Positions 1 to 7,692 of a stretch of DNA of 25,676 bases are shown here, piece after piece. Position 1 is the first letter of the stretch, and each line of letters begins with the position of its first letter. The position numbers and the translations under genes were made by a program. The notes beneath the pieces are model-generated. The model saw nothing but the letters and a program-made list of their open reading frames with translations. It was not told the origin of the DNA and searched no databases. The DNA is from Candidatus Zhuqueibacterota bacterium. Lineage in GTDB: Bacteria; Zhuqueibacterota; Zhuqueibacteria; Residuimicrobiales; Krinioviventaceae. The stretch lies in the NCBI GenBank assembly GCA_003854995.1, contig RQOI01000014.1, positions 1 through 25,676 of the forward strand, written 5' to 3'.

Positions 1-585
1 CGCGGGCAGCTGCGTCAATCGACCATGCACTTCGACGCGAATCTCCTGTCCGTAATCCTGCGCAAACGTGCCGATGTCATTCAGCGAGGCGCCGATCTGG
101 GCGATGGTCTTCTCGGCCGGGACGCCGTCGGGCAAATCATTCGGCTTCACTTTCACGCCGCTGGCGCCGATGTCATGGCATAGCTTGATGAGCTCATAGG
201 TGCTCTCTATCTGTCTCCTGAGCTCAGCCGCATCGGGAGAGTGATATTCCTGATTCGAGCCATAGCCGACACAGGTGACCGGGCTATCCGCGAATCTTTT
301 TTTGACATCCGCCCGCTCAACAGCGGTCAGTGTCGGCTCGACGCCATGCGCATGCTGCGTCCGCAACTCGACGCCAAGAATGTCACACGCTGCGCAGTTC
401 GCAATCAGCGTCGGCAAATCCCAGTCTCTGCCCCAGAGATAGGTGACCAGGCCAAAGCGCATGCCGGCCCCGGGCGTGCCGAGAGGCGCTTTCTGTGCGG
501 AACAGGCGGCCAGACCGAGGGTCATCGATGTCGCGGCTGCGGCTTTCAGGAAATCGCGCCGAGTCAGATTCATTTTTGTGACCAT
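1..585 (-). CDS. Exported sugar phosphate isomerase/epimerase-like protein, truncated by window edge
   Basis: This gene runs off the left edge; the first 195 codons are present. The start is an ATG at 585 preceded by GGAGG at suitable spacing. The N-terminus has a twin-arginine motif (TRRDFLK, about residues 8-14), a hydrophobic stretch and a lipobox (LAAC, Cys 28), so the product is probably exported folded by Tat and lipid-anchored. The mature part begins like a xylose-isomerase-type TIM barrel (MRFGLVTYLWG, then a segment resembling GVELRTQHAHG and a GVKVKPND strand), the fold of sugar phosphate isomerases/epimerases. The substrate is unknown. It lies 77 bases downstream of the sigma-54 activator on the same strand, and a second protein of the same type is encoded at 2179. 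Family assignment is fairly secure; specific function is not. Confidence 0.8.
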   Translation of the reverse strand, partial: MVTKMNLTRRDFLKAAAATSMTLGLAACSAQKAPLGTPGAGMRFGLVTYLWGRDWDLPTLIANCAACDILGVELRTQHAHGVEPTLTAVERADVKKRFADSPVTCVGYGSNQEYHSPDAAELRRQIESTYELIKLCHDIGASGVKVKPNDLPDGVPAEKTIAQIGASLNDIGTFAQDYGQEIRVEVHGRLTQLPA

Positions 586-662
586 TTTGCTTTCCTCCAA
601 CTAATACATTCGGATAGTGGCTCATTTATTCACAAGATGAAAATCTTGCCGGAAAAATCCAA

Positions 663-2006
663 TCAGAGATTGTATTTTTTTATTTTATCATACAGGGTCT
701 TGCGATCGATCTGCAAAATTCGCGCAGCTCTGCTGATATTGAATTCCGTCTGCTGCAAAATATATTCGATATGTCGTTTTTCGATTTCCGCGAGCGGCAA
801 CAGATCGACGGGCCCTTCATCCATCTTTTGCACACCGCGCACATTGGCGGGCAGACTATCCGAGTGAATGATCGAATCCTCTTCGATGATGACGGAGCGT
901 TCGATGACATTCTGCAGCTCGCGAATGTTGCCCGGCCACGAGTAGTTGAGCAGATAGTCGAGGCTCGTTGGCGAAACACCTGTCACGGGCAGGCGCTTTT
1001 TTCTGCCGAAACGCGCCAGGAAGTGGTCGACCAGAAGGGGTACATCCTCTTTGCGCTCGCGCAAGGGCGGCACGTACAGGGGGATGACGCTGAGCCGATA
1101 GTATAAATCCTCGCGAAAAACGCCCTGCGCAACAGCCTTGTGCAGATCAAGATTCGTTGCGGCAATGACCCGAACATCGACGGTGATTGTCTTGTTGCCG
1201 CCGACGCGGCGGATCTCTTTTTCCTGAATGGCGCGCAGTATTTTCGCCTGCACACTCAAGGATATGTTGCCGATCTCGTCAAAAAGAAAAGTGCCGCCGT
1301 GCGCCAATTCAAAGGCGCCGTGCTTGGTGGCGATGGCGCCGGTGAAAGATCCCTTCACATGACCGAACAGCTCGCTTTCAAAAAGCGACTCCACCAGTGT
1401 TCCGCAATCCATGGTGAAAAAGGGATTGGCCTTGCGCAGGCTGTTTGCGTGAATGGTTTTTGCGATCAACTCTTTGCCGGTGCCGCTCTCACCCATGATG
1501 AGCACGGTGCTGTCGGTCGGCGCAATTTTCGAAATGATCTGGAACAGCTCCTGCATCTGGACGCTCTTGCCGATCAGACTGAGAGGCGCGCCGTTGAAAT
1601 TCAGATCCAGCGTATGCGCCTGAGAGTGGCGCAGTAGCCGTCGCCGTTCCTCAAGCCGTTGCACGACGGCGACGAGTTCCTTTGCCTGCGCCGGCTTGTC
1701 GATGTAATCATAGGCGCCGAGCTTGATCGCTGCAACAGCCGCCGCAACGGTTGCGAACGCCGTGATGAGCACGACATCGATCGAGGGATCGTAGGTTTTG
1801 ACCTGGCGCAAAAATTCGATGCCATCCATGTCCGGCATGCGATAATCGACAAAGACAATCGAATAGAGGCCTTGCCGCACCTGCTGCAGGCCTTTCTCGC
1901 CGTTTGCAGCAGTGGTCACATTATAGCCATGATCGGCCAGGATCAGCGAATAGGTATGGCGATACATCTCGTCGTCATCGACGACAAGAATTTTCACGTC
2001 GTCCAA
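663..2006 (-). CDS. Sigma-54-dependent response regulator, NtrC/AtoC family
   Basis: A 447-residue activator with the full NtrC domain order. The receiver domain covers residues 3-120, with acidic Asp 10-12, phospho-acceptor Asp 54 in FVDYRMPDMDG, and Lys 104. The AAA+ domain covers about 143-385, with Walker A GESGTGKE (172-179), the sigma-54 contact loop as GSFTGA (219-224) and Walker B TFLFDEIG (239-246). A Fis-type helix-turn-helix ends the protein (about 423-445). I chose a TTG start at 2006 because GAGGAG sits 6 bases upstream. The open frame extends to 2081, but that start would add a tail before the receiver domain and has no ribosome site. No histidine kinase gene is adjacent, so it is an orphan here. 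Phosphorylation presumably allows it to activate sigma-54 promoters. Neighbouring isomerase and oxidoreductase genes are possible targets, but I found no clear GG-N10-GC sigma-54 element beside them. Confidence 0.93.
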   Translation of the reverse strand: MDDVKILVVDDDEMYRHTYSLILADHGYNVTTAANGEKGLQQVRQGLYSIVFVDYRMPDMDGIEFLRQVKTYDPSIDVVLITAFATVAAAVAAIKLGAYDYIDKPAQAKELVAVVQRLEERRRLLRHSQAHTLDLNFNGAPLSLIGKSVQMQELFQIISKIAPTDSTVLIMGESGTGKELIAKTIHANSLRKANPFFTMDCGTLVESLFESELFGHVKGSFTGAIATKHGAFELAHGGTFLFDEIGNISLSVQAKILRAIQEKEIRRVGGNKTITVDVRVIAATNLDLHKAVAQGVFREDLYYRLSVIPLYVPPLRERKEDVPLLVDHFLARFGRKKRLPVTGVSPTSLDYLLNYSWPGNIRELQNVIERSVIIEEDSIIHSDSLPANVRGVQKMDEGPVDLLPLAEIEKRHIEYILQQTEFNISRAARILQIDRKTLYDKIKKYNL

Positions 2007-2096
2007 ATGTAACTCCTCGCAGCATTGAACGAGAACAATATATCTATATTTGCCATATTTCTCCACCATTTTCTCTGCCAAAGAGCCTGTTTCAGC

Positions 2097-2125
2097 TTGA
2101 CATTCTAAAGTGAATTCGTTACAAT
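2097..2125 (+). promoter_or_regulatory. Sigma-70-type promoter for the 2179 isomerase gene
   Basis: TTGACA at 2097-2102 and TACAAT at 2120-2125 are separated by exactly 17 bases, a near-consensus housekeeping promoter. It reads toward the isomerase gene and would start transcription at about 2132, giving a leader of about 47 bases. This is the best promoter by eye in the window. Confidence 0.7.
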
Positions 2126-2135
2126 AGTATCAAGC

Positions 2136-2148
2136 CATCAAAATGATG
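2136..2148. promoter_or_regulatory. Candidate operator: CATCA-AAA-TGATG inverted repeat
   Basis: A 13-base inverted repeat with 5-base arms and an AAA centre lies just past the predicted transcription start of the 2097 promoter. A bound protein there could repress that promoter. The arms are short and could be chance. Confidence 0.25.
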
Positions 2149-2178
2149 ACGGAGAAATAAACAGGAAGGAGCAACACG

Positions 2179-3009
2179 ATGCAGCAGTCACGCCGTACAT
2201 TCTTCAAAACCGCGGGAGCGGCAGTCGCTTCAGCGACGCTCTTGGGTTGCGGCAGGACAACGCCGGCCATGAGCGCTGAATCCCCATTGACCCTTGGCAT
2301 GGCGTCATACACATTCCGCGAATTCAAACTGGCAGAGTGTATCCAAATGACCAAGCGACTGGATCTGACAAAAATCGCCTTCAAAAGCTTTCATCTGGCG
2401 CTCGATGCGACCGATGCCGAGATTCGCGAGGTCAGGCAAAAAGTGACCGACGCCGGCCTCGATCTCTACGGCGGCGGTGTGATCTATATGCAAAATGAAG
2501 AGCAGGTGCAGCAGGCATTTCACTACGCCCAGACCGCCGGCATGCGGGTGATCATCGGCGTGCCGCGGCACGATCTCCTGGATCTGGTGGAAACCAAGGT
2601 GAAAGAAACCGATATCATCCTTGCCATCCACAATCACGGTCCGGGCGATGAGGTCTATCCAACTCCCGAAAGCGCTTTTGTCAAGATCAAAGACAGGGAC
2701 AGCCGCATGGGATTGTGCATCGACATCGGCCACACGCAACGCATGAATCTGGATCCGGCGACAGAGTTCCTCAAATTCAAGGAGAGAGTTCTCGACATTC
2801 ACGTCAAGGATGTCTCACACTCCAGCGCAGAAGGCCAGACCGTTGAGATTGGCCGCGGCGTGATCGACATCCCCAGGTTTCTCAGGACACTTTTCGAGAA
2901 CAACTATGGCGGCGTTGTCTCGCTCGAATACGAAAAAGACAGCAAAGACCCATTGCCTGGCGCAGCCGAATCGATCGGCTATGTGCGCGGTGCGCTGGCC
3001 ATGCTGTGA
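2179..3009 (+). CDS. Exported sugar phosphate isomerase/epimerase-like lipoprotein (TIM barrel)
   Basis: A complete 276-residue protein with AGGAGG-type ribosome site (AGGAAGGAG) upstream of ATG. The N-terminus has a twin-arginine motif (SRRTFFK, 4-10) and a lipobox LLGC (Cys 24), so it is probably Tat-exported and lipid-anchored. The mature chain has the AP-endonuclease-2/xylose-isomerase-like TIM barrel pattern: strands ending AIHNHG, GLCIDIGH, VLDIHVKD and VSLEYE, which supply the usual metal-binding His, Asp and Glu residues. Such proteins isomerise or epimerise sugars or polyols; the exact substrate cannot be read. Its start codon is 29 bases upstream of nothing else on this strand, and the oxidoreductase gene follows after 28 bases, so the two are likely co-transcribed. 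It is a probable paralogue of the truncated gene at 1-585. Confidence 0.87.
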   Translation: MQQSRRTFFKTAGAAVASATLLGCGRTTPAMSAESPLTLGMASYTFREFKLAECIQMTKRLDLTKIAFKSFHLALDATDAEIREVRQKVTDAGLDLYGGGVIYMQNEEQVQQAFHYAQTAGMRVIIGVPRHDLLDLVETKVKETDIILAIHNHGPGDEVYPTPESAFVKIKDRDSRMGLCIDIGHTQRMNLDPATEFLKFKERVLDIHVKDVSHSSAEGQTVEIGRGVIDIPRFLRTLFENNYGGVVSLEYEKDSKDPLPGAAESIGYVRGALAML

Positions 3010-3037
3010 AAAATCTTTTCCAAAAAGGGAGATCGTC

Positions 3038-4417
3038 ATGCTCCGCACCATTTCACTCATTTTGACAATCGGTCTGCTCATTTTAGCTGCATGCACTGGC
3101 GGAAAGGATGACACGATGCGATTCACAGGCGCTCGCGGTGAGGTCGTCATCACGACTCTGGATCCAGGCCATTTTCACGCGGCACTGGTGCTGAAAACCA
3201 TGTATGATCAGGTCGATCCGACCGTCTACATCTTTGCACCGGACGGTCCCGATGTCGAGGACCATCTTCGCAGCATCAACGGCTACAATACGCGCGCTGA
3301 AAATCCGACGGCGTGGATTCCGCGCGTCTATCGGGGGGATGATTTCCTCGACAGGATGGTCAGCGACAAACCGGGCAATGTCGCGGTCATGGCCGGCAAC
3401 AATCGTCATAAAACGGCCTATATCAAACAGGCCGTGGACGCCGGCATCCATGTGCTGGCCGACAAGCCGATGTGCATCAATCAACAGGGATTTGAGCTGC
3501 TCAAGCAGGCTTTTACGGCTGCGGCACAAAACCACGTCCTCCTGTACGACATCATGACCGAACGCTACGAGATCACCACCATCCTGCAGAAGGAACTCGC
3601 CATGACGCCCGAGGTCTTTGGCGAGCTGGTTCCGGGCACGCCCGAGGAACCGGCCGTCACCAAGGAGAGCGTGCACCACTTTTTCAAGTACGTGTCCGGC
3701 AGTCCGATCAAACGGCCGGCGTGGTATTTTGACACGACACAGCAGGGCGAAGGCATCGTCGATGTCGCGACTCACCTCGTCGATCTCATCCAATGGGAGT
3801 GCTTTCCGGAGCAAATTCTGGATTGCGCGGACATTCAAATGGTGCGGGCGCGACGATGGCCGACGACGGTGAATCTGGCGCAATTTTCAACTGTGACGCA
3901 ACTGTCCGATTTCCCCGACTTTCTCCTGCCTTTTGTCGCGGATGGCGTCCTCTCCGTCTATTCAAACGGAGAGTTCATCTATAAACTCAAGGGCGTGCAC
4001 GCAAAGGTGTCGGTCATCTGGAATTATCAAGCCCCGCCAGGAGCCGGCGATACACACTATTCCATCATGCGCGGCAGCGTGGCTAATATCATCATTCGAC
4101 AGGGCAAAGAGCAGAATTATAAACCCGAATTGTACGTCGAGGAAGTTCAGCGCGATCCCCGGTTCGGCTCCACGCTGCAGAAAGCGGTGGCAAAAATAGC
4201 GCTGCTCTATCCCGGCGTCACGGTCGCAGAAGAAGGCGACATCTGGCATGTCTCCATTCCGCAGACCTATCACGTCGGACATGAAGCGCACTTTGGCCAG
4301 GTGGCGAGCAGATATCTGGACTATCTGGTGGATGGCAAATTGCCCGACTGGGAAGTGCCGAATATGATCGCGAAATATTACACCACAACGTCCGCTCTGC
4401 AGCTCGCCCTGCAGTGA
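3038..4417 (+). CDS. GFO/IDH/MocA-type oxidoreductase lipoprotein with putative oxidoreductase C-terminal domain
   Basis: A 459-residue product. The reading frame opens at 2906, but ATG 3038 is preferred because it follows AAGGGAG and gives a clean lipoprotein signal (hydrophobic residues 4-18, LAAC, Cys 19). The mature region starts VVITTLDPGHFHAAL, followed by APDGPD, NVAVMAGNN, VLADKPM, LLYDIMTER and GEGIVDVATHLVDL, a pattern I recognise from the Bacteroidota-type exported oxidoreductases with Pfam 'putative oxidoreductase C-terminal domain'. VLADKPM corresponds to the conserved EKP region of GFO/IDH/MocA enzymes. The canonical glycine-rich dinucleotide loop GxGxxG is replaced by DPGHFHA. 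These enzymes normally use NAD(P) on sugars or inositols; whether this exported member does is unknown. It probably shares an operon with the isomerase upstream. Confidence 0.85.
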   Translation: MLRTISLILTIGLLILAACTGGKDDTMRFTGARGEVVITTLDPGHFHAALVLKTMYDQVDPTVYIFAPDGPDVEDHLRSINGYNTRAENPTAWIPRVYRGDDFLDRMVSDKPGNVAVMAGNNRHKTAYIKQAVDAGIHVLADKPMCINQQGFELLKQAFTAAAQNHVLLYDIMTERYEITTILQKELAMTPEVFGELVPGTPEEPAVTKESVHHFFKYVSGSPIKRPAWYFDTTQQGEGIVDVATHLVDLIQWECFPEQILDCADIQMVRARRWPTTVNLAQFSTVTQLSDFPDFLLPFVADGVLSVYSNGEFIYKLKGVHAKVSVIWNYQAPPGAGDTHYSIMRGSVANIIIRQGKEQNYKPELYVEEVQRDPRFGSTLQKAVAKIALLYPGVTVAEEGDIWHVSIPQTYHVGHEAHFGQVASRYLDYLVDGKLPDWEVPNMIAKYYTTTSALQLALQ

Positions 4418-4420
4418 GCG

Positions 4421-4455
4421 CGAAAAAAAAAGGCTCTCGTTCAACCGAGAGCCTT
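4421..4455 (-). terminator. Intrinsic terminator closing the minus-strand lipoprotein gene
   Basis: Bases 4430-4439 pair perfectly with 4446-4455 (10 base pairs, loop of 6). Read on the minus strand, the hairpin is followed by a run of nine or more T residues (complement of the A-run at about 4422-4430). This fits rho-independent termination of the minus-strand gene ending at 4466. On the plus strand the hairpin has no T-run after it, so it is a weaker stop for the convergent oxidoreductase operon. Confidence 0.85.
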
Positions 4456-4465
4456 GCCCATTCTG

Positions 4466-5557
4466 TCACGGGAGAAATCCCGGCTCCTGAATGATCATCT
4501 CGCTGACCTTGTTATTTCTGATGACGAACGTTATCTCTTCATAGCGCCATTCCCCACCGTTCTTCTCTATCGGCTGATCATAGGCAGTGACCAGGTCGGA
4601 TGACAGACTGCCGATGCCGATCGATTCGGGGGTGAGACCGTCATAGGGCGCCAGCATGCGAATATAGCCTACTTCGCCACTGCCGAAAAGGATCGGCGAG
4701 TTGTTCTTGATGCGGAATTCCAGTCCGAGATCAGAATAGTCGACGTTGTGGATGAACACCGTCTTTTCCGGCCTGACGTAGCCGCTTGAGGTCGGTTTGC
4801 CATAAAGCCTTTCCACCATCAGATAGGTGTCGCCGAGGTTGATGTTGGCGGCGCCGACGCCGGCATAGACTTCCACTTCTCTCTCGTAGCTGAGGTAGAC
4901 GTTTATTTCAAAGTCACCGCCGTTCGACTGTATGTAAACTTTATCCGTATACTCACCGTATTCGAGCAGTTGCACCTGGGCGCGAAACGGGATGAGCTCC
5001 GGGTGGCCATAGACCGTGCCGGAATCGGCATCAAACTTGAGCCAGGCCGGTCTCGCCGTGATCTTCCAATCGAGTTCACCGCCGCCCTCGTTGATGAGGA
5101 CCAGTTCCGAATATCTGTAATGGCGATCCATGTTGATGACGCCGTTTTCAACCTTGAGCTTGGGCGGCTGATAATTCAGCGTGACGATGATGGTCGTCTG
5201 GCCGCCGTTCGAACTGATTTTGATCTCGCCTGTATAAGAACCATATGCCAATTTATCAAAACGGGTTGTCAGACGAATCGTCGTCGTATCTGTCGCGGTG
5301 AGGCCGATTCCGCTCACCGCTGAAACATCAAGCCACTCTGGTTTGCCGTCGATTTTCCATTCCAGCTGACCGCCGCCGCTGTTCATCAAATCGAAACGAT
5401 CCCATCGCGAACTGCCGGACAGGGTGATTTCGCTCAGATTCACCGCAATCGCCGGATCCTTTTTCGGATCTGGGCCAGTGCCGGAATCGCTGCAGCTCAT
5501 GAGCAGGATCGCTACAGCGCCTATAAAAAGCATCAATACTTTATTCATATTTTTCAT
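4466..5557 (-). CDS. Lipoprotein with two BACON-like immunoglobulin-fold repeats
   Basis: A 363-residue secreted lipoprotein: hydrophobic signal (about 6-20), lipobox ending at Cys 22, then a flexible SDSGTGPDPKK tether. Two related repeats of about 90 residues follow (about 38-129 and 133-224). Each has an N/E-GGG-x-L-x-W-K-I segment, a P-x-W-L-x-x segment, then YGxYT and a S-N-G-G strand. This is the pattern of BACON-like domains, all-beta carbohydrate- or mucin-associated modules. The last 135 residues (about 229-363) form a separate domain I do not recognise; it has no obvious catalytic motif. The start is uncertain: the first ATG (5557) is only 2 bases from GAGGAG, whereas ATG four codons later is 11 bases from it. 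The product is probably surface-exposed and non-enzymatic. Confidence 0.8.
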   Translation of the reverse strand: MKNMNKVLMLFIGAVAILLMSCSDSGTGPDPKKDPAIAVNLSEITLSGSSRWDRFDLMNSGGGQLEWKIDGKPEWLDVSAVSGIGLTATDTTTIRLTTRFDKLAYGSYTGEIKISSNGGQTTIIVTLNYQPPKLKVENGVINMDRHYRYSELVLINEGGGELDWKITARPAWLKFDADSGTVYGHPELIPFRAQVQLLEYGEYTDKVYIQSNGGDFEINVYLSYEREVEVYAGVGAANINLGDTYLMVERLYGKPTSSGYVRPEKTVFIHNVDYSDLGLEFRIKNNSPILFGSGEVGYIRMLAPYDGLTPESIGIGSLSSDLVTAYDQPIEKNGGEWRYEEITFVIRNNKVSEMIIQEPGFLP

Positions 5558-5601
5558 TTCTCCTCATCTCAATGAACTTGGCATCGCCATGAGAGTTCCA
5601 A

Positions 5602-5630
5602 AATTTATTAAAACCGCCACATTTTCGCAA
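5602..5630 (-). promoter_or_regulatory. Candidate sigma-70-type promoter for the BACON-like lipoprotein gene
   Basis: On the minus strand TTGCGA (5630-5625) and TAAATT (5607-5602) are separated by 17 bases. It reads toward the lipoprotein start at 5557 and gives a leader of about 40 bases. The match is moderate. The 111-base gap to the upstream ABC-F gene makes an independent promoter plausible. Confidence 0.4.
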
Positions 5631-5668
5631 CTAAAAACGAATGGGTGACAATTACAGCCATGCACTTT

Positions 5669-7603
5669 TCACGTCGCATCCAGCTCGCTGAGAAGCTCTT
5701 GCAGCTGTTGCTGGGCAACGCCCCACGCATCGAGATTCAATTCTATGGTATCCTTGATTTGATGATACTCTTTGGTAAAAGATGCAGCACTTTCACTCGA
5801 TTTATAGGAGAGCGGATCCGAGAGCAAGCGCTCGAGCTCAATTTTGCGTTTTTCCATCCCATCGATGAGATTTTCATATTTTTCGATGGCCTGTTTCAGT
5901 TCATTTCGTCTTTTGCTGACGGCCTGGCGCGCTTGTGCCTGACGCCGTCTCTCGTCCCTCGATTTTTTGCTGTTCTTTGGACTGTTGTCTTCATCTTCAC
6001 TAAGCGCATAGCGCTGCCGCCTCTTTTCCAGATAGGCTGTGTAATCCCCTTCATACTCGGTCAGCACGCCATCGTGCAGCTCGATGACCTTGCTGACAAT
6101 TTTGTCCAGAAAATAACGGTCGTGCGAGATCAGGATGAGCGTGCCGTTGTATTGCATGAGCGCATTTTCCAGCGCCTCCTTTGAGCGCATATCCAGATGG
6201 TTGGTCGGTTCATCCATGATCAGAAAGTTGACCGGTGACAGCAATATCTTGGTCAATGACACGCGCGCTTTTTCACCGCCGGAGAGGACGGCAATTTTCT
6301 TATAAATATCATCGCCGCGCAAGCCAAACAGTCCCAGAATGTTGCGTATATTCGGCAGCTGCTGCGGCGATACCGCGCTGCTGACCTCGTCGTAGGCAGT
6401 GGAGTCGATGTTCAAGGCATCGACCTGATGCTGCGCATAATAGCCGATGCTGACGCGATGGCCATAGACGATCGAGCCGTGCTGCGGCGTGAGCTGCCCG
6501 ACCATCAGGCGCGTCAGAGTGGTCTTGCCGGCGCCATTGTCACCGACGAGGGCAATTTTTTGTCCGCGGTAGATGCGCAAATGGATATGCTGCAAAATCC
6601 ATTCTTCGGCATAGCGAAAAGCGAGCTCCTCGATCGTGAGCGCGTCCTTATAGCTGGGCGCATCGATCGCCAGCTGAAAATCGAGCTGCTGATCAATTGA
6701 TTCAGGCTCGATTTCGGCCATCTTTTGCAGGCGCTTGATCCGGCTTTGCACCTGCGTCGCTTTGGTGTTCTTGTAACGAAATCGATCGATGAAAATCTGC
6801 TGCTTTTGCTTTTCTTTTTGCAGCTGTTCCGCCCTCTTTGCGAGCAAGTCCCGGTCTTTCATTCGCTGCTGCTCGTAAAAATGATAATTGCCGGCATAGT
6901 GGCGCAACTCGCCGGCCCGCAGCTCACAGATTTCACTGGCGATGCGATCGATGAAAAAGCGATCGTGCGATACAATGACGATGCTGCCGCTGAAATCCGA
7001 TAAATATTCCTCCAGCCACTCGAGAGCGGCCAAGTCGAGGTGATTTGTCGGTTCATCCAAAAGCAGCAGATGCGGCTGCTGCAGTAAAAGACGCGCCAGA
7101 TAAACGCGCATGCGCCAGCCGCCGCTGAACTCCTGTATGGGTCTGTGATAGTCAAGCTTTTTGAAGCCGAGTCCCGCCAGGATTTCCCTGGCATCGCTTT
7201 CGAGTTTGTAACCACCAGCGTGTTCAAACTGGTGCTCCAGTCTCCCCAGCGTCTCACCCAGTTGCAGCGCGTCGGCGGATTCGGCGAGCTCGGCGCGAAG
7301 TCTTTCGATTTTTCGCTCTAGCTCGACCACATCGCTCCTGCCCTGCAAGACAGAGTCGAGGATGGCGTTCGGTTCGAGATCGATCGCTTCCTGGGGCAGA
7401 TAGCCGATGCGGTACTCTTTCGGCTTCATGATCGTGCCGGATTGTAGCGAGAGCTCGCCCGTCATGATGCGCAGCAGCGTCGTCTTGCCGACGCCATTGG
7501 CGCCGATCAGCGCGACGCGCTGGCCCGGCGAGATGATCCAGTCAAGCTGCCGCAAGAGTTCCCGCTCACCGATGGAATATGTAATCGCTTTGAGATGTAG
7601 CAT
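5669..7603 (-). CDS. ABC-F family ATPase (YheS/Uup-like)
   Basis: A 644-residue protein with two ATP-binding cassettes and no membrane segments, the hallmark of ABC-F translation factors. Cassette 1 has Walker A GANGVGKTT (34-42), signature FSGGW (159-163) and Walker B LLLLDEPTNHLD (179-190). Cassette 2 has GDNGAGKTT (354-362), LSGGEKARV (440-448) and FLIMDEPTNHLD (460-471). The linker between them is helical and charged (about 240-300, containing FIDRFRYKNTKATQVQSRIK), as in the P-site tRNA interaction motif. The C-terminus (about 540-640) is a basic then coiled-coil extension like that of YheS or Uup. ABC-F proteins bind the ribosomal E site and act on stalled or idle ribosomes. I cannot separate YheS from Uup confidently. 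No strong Shine-Dalgarno precedes the ATG; a hairpin without a T-run sits in its leader. Confidence 0.93.
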   Translation of the reverse strand: MLHLKAITYSIGERELLRQLDWIISPGQRVALIGANGVGKTTLLRIMTGELSLQSGTIMKPKEYRIGYLPQEAIDLEPNAILDSVLQGRSDVVELERKIERLRAELAESADALQLGETLGRLEHQFEHAGGYKLESDAREILAGLGFKKLDYHRPIQEFSGGWRMRVYLARLLLQQPHLLLLDEPTNHLDLAALEWLEEYLSDFSGSIVIVSHDRFFIDRIASEICELRAGELRHYAGNYHFYEQQRMKDRDLLAKRAEQLQKEKQKQQIFIDRFRYKNTKATQVQSRIKRLQKMAEIEPESIDQQLDFQLAIDAPSYKDALTIEELAFRYAEEWILQHIHLRIYRGQKIALVGDNGAGKTTLTRLMVGQLTPQHGSIVYGHRVSIGYYAQHQVDALNIDSTAYDEVSSAVSPQQLPNIRNILGLFGLRGDDIYKKIAVLSGGEKARVSLTKILLSPVNFLIMDEPTNHLDMRSKEALENALMQYNGTLILISHDRYFLDKIVSKVIELHDGVLTEYEGDYTAYLEKRRQRYALSEDEDNSPKNSKKSRDERRRQAQARQAVSKRRNELKQAIEKYENLIDGMEKRKIELERLLSDPLSYKSSESAASFTKEYHQIKDTIELNLDAWGVAQQQLQELLSELDAT

Positions 7604-7644
7604 AAGATCGGGCGTTCAATGTTCCCGCAAGTAGAGGCAAGGTG

Positions 7645-7668
7645 CAGGAGAGCGCTAACGCTCTCCTG
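7645..7668 (-). terminator. Ten-base-pair hairpin between the PEGA lipoprotein and ABC-F genes
   Basis: Bases 7645-7654 pair perfectly with 7659-7668 around a CTAA loop. It lies just after the PEGA gene and 41 bases before the ABC-F start, both minus-strand. No T-run follows it in the direction of transcription, so it may be a weak terminator, an RNA-stability element or a leader structure for the ABC-F gene rather than a classical intrinsic terminator. Confidence 0.4.
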
Positions 7669-7692
7669 ATGATCGTGCATGACGGAGAATGG

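Noticed and set aside
633..648. CAAGAT-GAAA-ATCTTG hairpin after the sigma-54 activator gene as a terminator
   Set aside because: Only six base pairs and no T-run follows on the minus strand; likely chance.
241..867. A 208-codon plus-strand frame across the gap between the truncated isomerase and the sigma-54 activator
   Set aside because: It overlaps both minus-strand genes and has no recognisable domain. The minus-strand genes have signal, motif and ribosome-site support.
2007..2178. A sigma-54 promoter near the NtrC-type regulator
   Set aside because: I looked on both strands for TGGC-N8-TTGC-like elements with GG and GC 10 bases apart. TGGCAG and TGGCAA occur, but without a matching TTGC at the right distance.
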